NCBI GenBank assembly: GCA_902806595.1
Contig: CADCXC010000004.1
Coordinates: forward strand, 3,038,001 to 3,102,000
Length of the DNA: 64,000 nt
Direction: 5' to 3'
DNA from: Pyrenopolyporus hunteri
Lineage: Eukaryota > Ascomycota > Sordariomycetes > Xylariales > Hypoxylaceae
This document shows, piece by piece, positions 35,759 to 46,284 of this stretch. The translations under genes were made by a program, and so were the position numbers. The notes under the pieces were generated by a model. It saw only the letters and a list, made by a program, of their open reading frames with translations. It had not been told where the DNA came from and ran no database searches. Every line of letters starts with the position of its first letter. Position 1 is the stretch's first letter.

Positions 35759-38422
35759 CTATGATGCCTTATTGGCCAATTCGATAGCCTTAGCAGCCGC
35801 CTCATCGAAATCGTCAAAAGCGAACAGTGGCAAGCCGCTCTTGGCGATGATCTCCTGCGCTTCCTTCTCCTTCGTCCCGCGGATCCGCACCACGACCGGC
35901 ACCGTCATCTGCAGAACCTGGAAGGCTAGGACCACGCCCTCCGCTATCATGTCCCCGCGGGTTAAGCCGCCGAATATGTTTACGAATATGCACTGTGTTC
36001 CGCGTAAAAAGGGCACGGAGATTAGCTGCCATCTTTCTCCCTTATGCAGTGTAGGAAGGCGGGAAATATTATGGAGGAGAAAGGGGGGAAGAGGGGGTAA
36101 ACGGCCCAACGATCACGAAAGCATAACAGCACAAGAAACAAAACCTCGACGAACCTTAACCCGCGGGTCCATCAGCACAATCTCAAAACTCCGCATCACC
36201 GTCTCGCTCGTCGCCTTGCCCCCCGTATCGAGGAAATTCGCCGCGCGCCCACCCGCATCGGCCAGCGCGTCGACGGTGTTCATCGCCAGCCCCGCGCCGT
36301 TGACCAGGGTGCCTATGTTGGCCGCCTCTCCCTTCAACCTGACGTACACGATGCCGGACGCCTCGGCCTTGGCGTTGGCTTCCACCTCGGAAGGACTCAG
36401 GTCGCGGGAATGGTCGTGGGCGTAGTCGAGGTCTTGGTATTGTAACTTGGTGTACGCACGCCCGTTCCGGCCGGCGCCCCGGTAGGCCGCGTCGTCGATC
36501 CCGAGACGCGCTCCGGCAACTTGTACCTCGGGGGCGCCGGTGCTAGTGTGAGCGACGACGACGACGCGGGTCTCGAGCAGGAAGGCATCTCTTTCAAAGA
36601 ACAGGGCGACTAATACAGAGAGTAGGTCCCGCAGCGGGGTTTCTACGGACTCCGGGTCAAGGCCGAGGTGTTGCGCTATGGCAGCCGTGGGAATGTCCCG
36701 GGTACCGTAGGCGAAATCGAATTTTGCAGCGTCGGAGGCGTCACTAGATGGCGAAGCGATGATGCAGGGGTTTCCGGTGGAACGGTTGACGCTGACTGCG
36801 AGGAGTTTCTGGCTCTGAGGGTCCGGGTTGGGATCCTGGGTGATGGTGATACCACCTTGGCGTAGGAGTCCAAAGGCCGCGTTTTGAGTCAGGTAGATGG
36901 TTCGTATTTGGGTTCTAGCTGGGTTGCGTGCGGTGGGATGGGCTGGGATAGGCCGTCGAGCCATCGTATGTATTCCCCTCCGCTGGGGGACGCCGCCTGG
37001 TGGAGCGCCTGTGGGTGTGGTGCCATCCAGCATGGACTGCAGCACCGGTCCAAATCTTGAAGGATGGTTGACTATAGCGACTCCTGCTGCCTTGAGGGCA
37101 TCAACCTTAGCTGATACGGATGGCTCACCGGGTAGAGTGAACGCCCCGGCGTGCCCCATGATGCGCCCTGGAACTGCATTCACGCCAGCAACAAGAGCGG
37201 CAATCGGTCTGCGGGTAGCAATTGTGTCAGTCCTAGCTGGAGCATGAGGATTGGGGATTATGAAAAGCTCACTTTGGATTATCGGTCCTAGCCCGATACT
37301 CCTTGATCCAGTCCGCAACTTCAAGTTCCGCTTCCCCTCCGATTTCCCCTATTAGTGCGATCCCTTCCGTATTCTTGTCCTCTACGAGGACCTGTAGACC
37401 GTCCTTTAAGCTTGTGCCTGGGAGGACGTCCCCGCCGACACCTATACACATGCTTTGGCCCAGACCGGATCTAGAAGTAGAAGCAGCGGCTGGCGGAACA
37501 GATTAGACGCTAAGAAAGAGAATGATGGAAATATCGCGGGCGAACCTTCATAGCTCAATGTTCCTGATCTCGCCACGATTCCTATACGCCCAGGTATAAA
37601 GCAAGGCAGCGGGTGAAAACCTACGAAACAGGAAATAATCGTGAGCCTCTAGCTATGTGTAATAGGTCTGCGTAAGGAGTTGCTGACCGATTCTACACCT
37701 TCCCGCGGTTGATATGATACCAGGTGAGTTCGCACCAACTAATCTAGACACGGACTGTGTTTTTAATATGGAATGTATCTAGAATGGTTAGTCCTCCTTG
37801 CTCGATTAGTTACTGTGGACCGTGAAAACTACTTGCTCGAAGGAGGTCATGGAGTGGAATGTGTTCGGCCACAGCGACAATGAGCGGCACTTCGGCCTCG
37901 ATTGCCTGCTCGATGGCACCGGCCGCTTGATGTGCGGCTAGGTATATACCGGATGCGTCAGGTTTAAGGACTTCCACAGCCTGAAAAGACATGGTTTGTT
38001 AACATTTCTAATCCTCACCACCCTCACTTGTCCGCTTTTCTCATCATGTCATACGCCATGCGAGGGAAGTAGTGATAATCCCGTACCTTACGTATACTAG
38101 AAAACAGAGGCAAATTTATGTGCTCGCCATCTCGGCCAAGGGTCACACCCCCGACGATTTGCGTGCCCCATTCCAGAGAGTCGCGGGCATCAAGGGTGGC
38201 CTGTCTCCCTGGGGTCGTGTGTGAGCTCGGGTCAATGGCAAAGTAAGAAGCAACTGATAGATAGTAGGGAGACAAACCTGTAAACCCTTGGAATATGACC
38301 CGTGTATGTTTACCAATCTTAAGATTCTTCAAAGTCAAGTCGTAGCTCGAGTAACGGTAGTTTCGGGGGGAGACTATAGAGACGTGCCTCGAGGGCTTGG
38401 CCCTCGGGACGTTACGGAACAT
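35759..38422 (-). CDS. Mitochondrial succinyl-CoA ligase-like alpha/beta fusion
   Basis: Eight exons, complement(join(35759..35992,36155..37208,37273..37489,37546..37620,37688..37778,37837..37980,38087..38208,38278..38422)), 693 residues. The start MFRNVPRAKPSRHVS is Arg-rich without acids, like a mitochondrial presequence. Residues 30-325 match the ligase alpha subunit: FTGRQAT (CoA site), GVTLG, AEHIPLHDLLR, LVGANSPG and the phospho-His motif GHAGA (His284). After a Pro/Arg-rich linker (326-365) comes a beta-like half with VNGAGLAM (567-574), FLDTGG and VNIFGG. About 80 residues carrying the ATP-grasp GGRGK loop are missing, and the metal-binding EINPL is replaced by ETRVV. So CoA and acyl-phosphate chemistry may remain while nucleotide use is doubtful. 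Intron 3 is GC-AG. The frame is intact throughout, arguing against a pseudogene. Confidence 0.87.
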
Positions 38423-39273
38423 GTTGCCAGAACACCCTCCCGGTAGGATTAGCACTAAGTATACCTATATCTATATGTAGGTATAGATAATCTAAGATAT
38501 TTATATATTCATAATCAACTCGAAAGGTAGATGCTAAAGGAAGAGGAGGTCTTTTGTTATATGTACCTAGGTAGGTACATGTAGGTGGTATATATATCGT
38601 TTAGGATTCTTTAAAGCGAACGGCCGGGCACCGGACCGGTATCACTATGCTAACCCTAACCGGTTCTGGGAATAAATCGGATATACTACCTCTGTACCCG
38701 ACCAACTCCGTGGTCGACTACCGGGTGCAAGTGATCAAAAGGATGAGCAAACTAGAAGCCGCGCATAGACTATGACGACGTCTAAATTCAAATCCTGAAA
38801 TACAGTATAAGAGGTTATGGGATGTAAGGGATAAGACTAGTTTGTTGTAAGTGTCGGTTTATTCGTCAGCTCTAAGCCAATAGGCCATAGGCTTATTTGC
38901 AGAAATAGGAACGTTCGACGTGGGGTTCTTTATATATGGGACGTATCTTGAATATGTCTTGAATATATTTTGACAATGTATGGTAATGTCTCGCAATTCT
39001 GCGTCTCCCTATACGGGATCTATGCGATGTAGTAAAACTTGAATCCAATTCCAAGATATGCTCCTTTTACGATAGTTCGACTGTAAGGGTTCAAGATTGT
39101 TGTTGACCACCTAAGAAGATACTGGGTAGACTCAGCTACCTGGTTACGTAAGAAAGCCCGCTGCTGAAGCGCATCTCGAGGTAGTAAACAAACCCAGAAG
39201 ATTCTGCTCTGATAGTAGGCCGGTTCCGTATAGGAATCGATGTATGGAGCGTTATTTGCGCGTCGTCATCCTT
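38423..39273. other. Promoter of ligase-like gene, COX19 3' region
   Basis: About 0.85 kb with an ACCTAGGTAGGTACATGTAGG cluster at 38562-38588 and a short TAACCCTAACC at about 38650. No gene is seen. Confidence 0.5.
38562..38588. repeat. ACCTAGGT / TACATGTA cluster
   Basis: Combines both recurring palindromic elements of this window, about 140 bases upstream of the ligase-like start codon. Confidence 0.8.
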
Positions 39274-39764
39274 CTACTGCCGTTCCTGAGGTTCCGAACT
39301 TGAGGGTGCATTCGTATCAGGTTCTGATGCAAAGCCGAGATTCTTAAAATCGTCTCTCGCCATGAGATTTCTAAGCGATGAGAAAAGAGCTAGATGATTT
39401 TGGGGGTGCGGTAGAAGCTCACCGGTCCATGCGACAAGATAGATAAGATTTGGCGAGGTTGCGACATTCCTCGTCATTGACGCCCTTGACCCTCTTGATA
39501 CACGAGAGATACTGTGTCATAACGGCCTTGCATTCGCCTAAATAGGTGCGTATGATTAGCACACGGAGAATAGAATAGGCACATACGAGGTGTCACCGAC
39601 CATCATGATCTAAAGGAAAACTACCGCGCTGCGGCCTGGAGGTAGATGAACAGCCCAAGTCAGCAACCCCTTCTCTCTTACAATGGATGGTGCCATATAT
39701 GAAAAACATACGGGGTGGGCCTCCCAGTATATGGACCCGAGCCGGGGCTACCGAAAGTACTCAT
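39274..39764 (-). CDS. COX19: Cytochrome c oxidase assembly factor Cox19
   Basis: Four exons, complement(join(39274..39370,39423..39537,39601..39635,39712..39764)), 99 residues; introns are 76, 63 and 52 nt, all GT-AG and in phase. The product starts MSTFGSPGSGPYTGRPTPPQ, continues RGSFPLDHDGEC and has a perfect twin CX9C: C32-x9-C42 and C54-x9-C64. The segments EECRNLAKSYLSCRMDRNLM and KNLGF are characteristic of Cox19. Cox19 works in the mitochondrial intermembrane space with Cox11 in delivering copper to cytochrome c oxidase, after Mia40-dependent oxidation. Both exon 2 (35 nt) and the overall length make it easy to miss. It lies on the same strand as the mitochondrial ligase-like gene but 0.85 kb from it; no shared transcript is implied. 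Confidence 0.95.
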
Positions 39765-40911
39765 GGAGTTGGCTCTCCTCCTTTAGATATGTCTTCGATT
39801 CTAGTTAATCTCGGCTACGGGTGAAGAGGACGGAGATTTCTTGTTTGCGATTGTCCTCGGTGTGATGTGATGTTTCGATTGTACTTGTGATTCGAGAATT
39901 GAAGATGGGAACATGGAAATTTTGGAGGAGGACAGTGCTAAAGTGGGATTGATACTATGTGAAGTATCCATATACATACGATGATGTATTAGGCTTGGTC
40001 GGTACAAACTAAGATTCCATGGCAAAAGGCATTATGGATTATATGCAGCCACGAAATGCAAGAAAAGCAGAGATGAAGATATCAAGATAATATAATATAA
40101 AAGATGAGAGATATCGATGTATTCTTACCTAAGTTATCGAGAATGCACCTTCTACATAGTACCTAACCGTATGTAAGGGCTCGTACCAGGTACCTTGGTT
40201 TCGGTAGGTAGGTACCTAATGCACATGTATAGTACATCCATGTCCGGATACCTCGACCCCTCCCCCACAACGGCCAAAGATCTCCGGTGTTCGATCAGGG
40301 CCTTCTACCTTTACCTTGCTTTTTGGAGGTGAGAAGTGGGCTGGGCGGTTGCTGGGCGAACAACCGCTGCCGAATTAAATTTGACATCACTTTCCGTCTG
40401 GACCTTCCTAGCACAGATGATTCGCTGTCTCTCTGGAGTTGCGTAGCCCGATAATAAATCTTAAGTACCTAGGTAGGTACCGTATCGTACCTACGTTAGG
40501 TAATTAACATGGCCATTTCCTATCCGAAACTAAATCGAAGCTTGATTTTGGAGAGTTTACATACCGTTACTTTTGTCTCGAGCAATCGACTCGACTTATA
40601 AGCCAGCCACTTACACCCAGATATGCGTGCCTCATAAACATTAGTATACCTATTACCCCGACGAAGGCCAGTAGCGTGCTGCCACCCAGCAGTCTACCCC
40701 CCACCTCGCTCGTGTCTGCAGCTGTTTGCATCATTGTGGGCGGTGCATTCGAATACCGACTATCCGATCGAGATATCTAATATCTACTATACCCGATTGT
40801 TTCTATAATTATTATTGTCATTATTGCCATTATTGCTTTTTAGCCATTCTTGCTCTGTCATAAATCCTTTGTTACCGCCTGGTGCGGAGGCGATCATCTG
40901 CTCACAAAGAA
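39765..40911. other. Divergent intergenic region, COX19 and secreted protein
   Basis: Promoter space for two divergent genes, about 1.1 kb. Repeat clusters with GGTACCTTGG/GGTAGGTACCTA lie at 40190-40220 and 40464-40502. A minus-strand open frame at 39801-40025 has no domain. Confidence 0.5.
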
Positions 40912-41725
40912 ATGAGAGAGAAGATGCGGTGGAAGCTTTGCCGATGCGCCGCGCTTCTTTCTATAGCTGCGACTACCTCTGCGCTCGTCGATCCCGCTGT
41001 CAACCCGCTCCTATACGGTACCTTTGAAGATTTCTCTCCTGTCCAACGAAGAGCGATCGATTGTCCCGAAGACTACTTTAGCTGCGAGGATAAGGGTCCC
41101 GCATTTGAAGGTACCTGTTGTCAAGATGGACAACTGTGTGCTTTAGATGCCTATAGTCAGGCTGCTTGCTGTCCTACTACGTGAGTATTCCTATCCGAAG
41201 GTCCCGTCTTTACACCGGGATATGGTCTGTCTCGATCGAGCTAGCGACTGACATGTCTCATTGAATTGCAGAGCTACATGTACCGGGGTAGCACCAGGCG
41301 GAACACCGACTGCTTCGTTCGTGAGCAACACATACTTCCAGTTCCCGTACATACAGACGTCGTTTTCCAACCCAGCCGCGTGTTCATCGGCTCTCAGCCA
41401 ATGCTCGACCAACTACGGAGCATGCGTGACGGGACTTGCGGGAACCGGCGCAGCATACGGCGTGACTATCGTGGTTCCAGGAGGAGGCGGAACGACGGTT
41501 GAAGCCACGCCAGCCACAGGGCTCCCGGCCGCGTCAGCAACATCCATCTGTTCGAGCCTGTCATCTGAGGCATGTTATAACCTGCAGAGCGCCCAATGTA
41601 CGCAGGCTGGGACGACCGGGGGCTTCTACATCGGCACCAACAACAAAGCAGCACGGCCTATCTCCGTTTCCGTAGCGGGCATCATTGCCGGTATCGGCCT
41701 GGGCTTCGTTGGCGTGTATTTATAA
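40912..41725 (+). CDS. Cys-rich secreted protein, probably GPI-anchored
   Basis: Two exons, join(40912..41180,41272..41725), 240 residues; the 91-nt intron has GTGAGT and TTGCAG ends. A signal peptide is visible (residues 1 to about 24, LCRCAALLSIAATTSA); the ATG at 40924 would give an equally good signal and may be the true start. The mature part has a patterned Cys cluster in residues 51-83: CPEDYFSC, GTCCQDGQLC, AACCPTTATC. A Ser/Thr/Gly-rich linker and further Cys follow, and the chain ends in a hydrophobic stretch VSVAGIIAGIGLGFVGVYL reaching the C-terminus, typical of a GPI-attachment signal. Likely cell-wall or plasma-membrane surface protein. I recognise the style of a fungal family of unknown function but no named member. 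Confidence 0.82.
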
Positions 41726-42677
41726 AGATGCGTCGAATTGGTTTTGGTAGCCGGACGGCCGTGTTATGTCGAACTAAGTCGTCCACACGCAGGATGCCCT
41801 AGGAAGCTAGGTGCGGCTCGAACGACGTCACGAATTGTATGACCACTTTCTGGATGTGTATATCTTGGCTGGCGTCTTTAGAATGCCGAATAGTACGGGA
41901 CTGGGGGGATTTGCACATAGAATCGAGACAAATGGACCTTCCGGTCGGACATTAGGAGGATATCGGGGGATGAATGGGGACAGGATCTCATTTACATAAA
42001 TGCGCTATTGAAAATAAAGAAAGCTTTGAAACAATGTCTAAAGAGAATTCTTAATTTATAACGCCATTCAGAGCCACGTTGAGAACTATACCCCCTCGTC
42101 CGAGTTATTTGCGGAGAAGAGGGTCATGGAAGCCTTGAATTTTCCTAGAGATGAAATTTATTACTAAATGCGAGACTAGATGATTTTCATTTCACCAATA
42201 CCTACGTAATAATACCTTTTCTTTGAATCTTTGTTGAAGATGACTAGCGGTGCTAGAATACTAGACGAGCAAGGATCTTGTCTCATCGTCCCCGATGGTT
42301 GGGTACTGGGATGCAAATACGCGACATAATTTCCTCGCTAGTTGCCTATCGATAACATGGCGTCTTTTACGGAGAACGCGAGATGTGATACTTGCATACA
42401 AAGACGTACCTCGACGTGTAGCTCGAGAGTATTCGACTTACATCTTCATGAAGTCAACCACCAAGGATAAAGTGGCATGGCTTACATTGCTCTACCGACG
42501 CGGAGGATACCTCATCCAAGTCAACTGTTAGTCGAATAAAGCTTGTATATGCAAAATCACAGGCTAGCTGAAATGCCATTCGGAAGATCGCGGCACGCAC
42601 GCTATCTTGCGCATTGGGGGAATTAGCCATTGTATCTGAGACCTGTGTCGCCATTCGTCACACGAGGACCTGGGAAT
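41726..42677. other. Intergenic region before NPR3
   Basis: About 0.95 kb holding the 3' end of the secreted-protein gene and the NPR3 promoter. Short open frames (41811-41999, 42295-42531) have no domain. The NPR3 frame is open upstream of its ATG but only from a TTG. Confidence 0.5.
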
Positions 42678-45363
42678 ATGGCGTCTCCGATATTGCCAAA
42701 CACCTCCAACTTCCTGGGGGTAGCGTTGGTCGTAAACCGGCTCCGGGATGGACCCTTGTTTGTCTTCCACTACCCGCCTCGAATCCTACAACCGTGCCCA
42801 TCCTCTTCTCGCGATAGTGAGCCTAGAGATGAGCTGGATGACGATGACGACCTGCTGAATCAGATGTCACATCCCCCCTTCGAAGCGCCCTCTGGATCGC
42901 TACCTAAGTCGCTCGATCTACAGAACTGGAACCATGACGACCACCTGGAAACCGACAGTGGTTCCCAGATAGTGCCCTGGGAGCACGTAGCCGGGTATCC
43001 CACCAGAGACCTCGAGAGTCTTCTTACGCCCAACAGAGCTTTTCACAAGAAAATATTCCACGTTTCCTTGGAGCAGCTCCGTTTCGTCTCGTATCCTGTC
43101 TACGTTCCGGAGAACGGAATTTGGCGAAAGAAAAAGCAGTCGAAGTACCAGCCACCCAAGTCACCCGAGAACCAGGACCCGGCTGCTAAGAATAGCGAGC
43201 CGTCTATCCCCGCAAGCGATGTGCCACAGGTCGAAGCCAAGGATATGGCCGAGGACGCCACCACGGGCAATCCGCCGGACGAAACTGATGAGAAGAAGAG
43301 CGGGATGACCATGTTCAACCTTGTCTTTATCCTAAACCCCAAGGAGCACGAGGCCAAGGAATTGGCCGAGAACCTCTATCTTCACATAATCAAGAAGGTC
43401 AACAAAGTATACAAGTACAGCCAGCAAAAGAGCGATTTCGTCTGGAAGGAGTCGAAACGGATCTTAGCTTTGAAGGATAAAGGACGGGAATCAAGTACGA
43501 GCCCGGTTATTACTCTATTGTATGAGCGAACTAGTGAACTGATGTATCATATGTAGGGACTAGAATGACCACACTATGGAGGGAGATCCTAGAGGTTTCA
43601 TCCCTAGCGGCATCTATGCAGGACGTATATGAAGCCGTCTCTCATAACAAGATCGCGGCTTTACAGCTGGAGACAGCGGAGGGTACTATTACGCACTCAG
43701 TTCAGATCCCGGTCCCGTTCTACCTCCCGGACTTACCACCGGACGATGAGAGTGGCACGAAGGGTCTATGGATTACGACCGCAAACTCCTTCGTCGAGGA
43801 AGACAGTCTTAGCAACCCGGCCTTCCTCGATAAGAACTTTGCGCTACTTCTAATGAGCGACGAGAAGAAGATTATCGCGGAGCTCCAGGCCGATCCGGAC
43901 GAGACGACAGCGGCCATGATTGAATTTGTGCGGCTTTCGAAGCCAACAATGTCGTAAGTAAACATAACCGCCCTAATCACTTATCTTACACAACGAATCC
44001 TATTTTCCACGGATATACCTATTTACACTGTCTTGATAGGTTCCACCAAATGGGTCAGGGCACGGCGCTCTCGCCGGCGCAAGTGCGCAAGTACGCGCAG
44101 CACTTCATTTTCTGGCGGCGAGCCATCGCGATCCCGCCGCTGCACGCGCGCGACGTATACATCCTATCGCCCAACAGCGATATGAGCCGGCTGCCGCGCG
44201 CCAGCCAAGCCTGGGCTCGCGCGTTCCCTCTCGCGCCTCCTTTACCCGAGTTCCTCGCGGTCCTATCTGCCGCGCCACGTTCTTACAAGCTCTTCGCGCC
44301 TAGTAAGAACCACCGCCCGACGTACCTGGCTATGCTGGCATGGCTTATGCGCGGAGGCTGGGTCACCCAGCTATGCACTTTCGCGTACGTCGTTGTCTGG
44401 CCCGAGATCCTCTACGAGGTCGACTACGAGCTCGAGGCGGAGGAGCTCCTCCGCGAGGCCCGCGCCGACGTCGTTATTGACACCTCCGCTGAATCTTCGT
44501 CCCACGCGTCTTCTTCATCACCGCCGTCTTCGTCCGACGATGCAAACCCTCTCTCGCCGCCCCTCGAGACCTCAACCACAGCCGATGACAACGTCGGCAA
44601 CGTCAGTCCAATATCCGCATCACCGCCGTCGGCAACCGCGATGTTGTCAATGACATCCTCAACAGCAACCATAAGATCCCCTCCCAACCCCGCTCTCACC
44701 GTCCCCACCCCCACCAACATCGTCTCCCCCACCCCAACTACCACAACCACTACAACAACCAATACCACGACTACTAGCACCACCACCACCTCGACCGGCG
44801 AGCAAGCAGCCGAGCAAGCACGCCTAGACCGCCTAGCAACACGCGCGCACCTGGCAGCAGCCGAGAAAGCCGCCGCTCACGCGCGACGGCCCCCACCGCG
44901 CCAGACCGCCCACCCCTCCACCAACGACGCCCCGCACCTCGCCCACCTGACCCCCTACGTCATCGCCGACGCCGGCCGCGTCGGCGAGCGCGACTCCAGG
45001 TACCTCGCCGCCATCGCCCGGCGCCTGCCCGAGCGCGTCGCGCACTCCGCCGCTGCTGCTAGTGCTAAAACCAGTGGCGCTAGTGCTGGTGCTGGGACTG
45101 GTGCTGGTACTGCTGGTAGTAGTAATGCTACTGCTCCTAATACCACCGGAACTAATACAACAGCTACTACTACTTCTAATACAACTACGAAAGGAGGACC
45201 AGCGCCGCTGAATCCGCGGGACAAGTGGCCCGTCTTCTGGAAATACTTTAACGGCCGGTGCGCGCTGGAGCGCGTGGCGCTGCACGAGGACTTGAAGCGT
45301 CGTGACGCGTGGAGCTTGCTGAATGCTATGAGCGAGTACCTGCTTTGCGTGAGGCACTGGTAG
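42678..45363 (+). CDS. NPR3: Nitrogen permease regulator 3 (SEACIT/GATOR1 subunit)
   Basis: Three exons, join(42678..43494,43557..43953,44040..45363), 845 residues; introns of 62 and 86 nt. The ATG at 42678 gives MASPILPNTSNFLGVALVVN, the usual start of fungal Npr3, followed by DGPLFVFHYPPRI. Further conserved segments are FHKKIFHVSLEQLRFVSYPV, LVFILNP, SSLAASMQDVYEAVSHNKIA, LPPDDESGTKGLW and, at the C-terminus, a winged-helix stretch WKYFNGRCALERVALHEDL. With Npr2 and Iml1 it forms the GAP complex that restrains TORC1 when amino acids or nitrogen are scarce, at the vacuole. Two low-complexity insertions, Thr-rich (about 625-655) and Ala/Gly/Thr-rich (about 740-788), lie before the C-terminal domain. 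Family call is firm. Confidence 0.94.
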
Positions 45364-46284
45364 GTAGGAAGATAGGGCGCCGCATTAGTTTGGTATAGAT
45401 GGATAGATGCTAAAAGAGTCTTTGCGTGTAAGATGGGCCTTGGACTTGGAGAAGAGATTTTAAAATGTTCAATAATAACAAGACAAGCAACTAAATTTTC
45501 ACGTAAAAGCAAGGCGCACGAGCTTAGTTATAAAATATGTTGGAATATTAGGATACCCTGATATACTAGCGGCGTATATATGGCCTATGATGCCTTCGAT
45601 CGTCCTCTCCAGTTGGGTTCCCGTCTGACCAGCAAATACACAAGTTAACGATGCCGAAAAACCTCGCCCTCGGAGGGAGGTTTTCAACGGCTACATGTGG
45701 GAACCTCGGAAAATGGAAAATGAAAATAGAACTCCATGATCAACAATGTGACGATGCAAATGCGGAAATGAACGCAGTCTCGGTAGATGGACCCAAACTC
45801 CATAACCCTCAAGGTATCATTGGAATGAAACAGACCCAGCCCACAGATGAACCATGCCCGAGGGACAGTAAAAAGGAAAAAGAAGAGAGAGAAAAACAAG
45901 GCAAAGAAAAGGTCGGGAGAAGATGAGAAAGAGTATATGGAATATATGAAAAGCGAAAGACCTTCCAACATCTGCATGTGTTGGACAAACCCGTGAAACA
46001 ATAGGCCGCCTCGGCCACTCCGCGCCAGTGTCTCGCCATCCGGTAAGATAACCTTGGATAGAACGCCAGTCCATCCGCCCCAAAACGGCCGCCCTATGCA
46101 GTAGACTATTCCTTCCCTCGACTAAAATGCCCGGAATGATGGAAAATGCCTGAAGTTTCCGACTCAAATGTGTTCAACGACGAAACAATGAAGAAAAAAA
46201 AAATCGAATGAGCTACCAGGGTTTGGCTAACGCCAGAAAATGCTAATAGGATGATGTATGGAAAGTGCACAGCTCAAAGGGCCA
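45364..46284. other. Convergent 3' region of NPR3 and bHLH genes
   Basis: No gene is seen in 0.9 kb. An A/G-rich stretch at 45870-45930 creates low-complexity open frames on both strands. Confidence 0.6.

Noticed and set aside
38640..38665. Telomere-like TAACCCTAACC
   Set aside because: Under two units and embedded in ordinary intergenic sequence; not evidence of a telomere relic.
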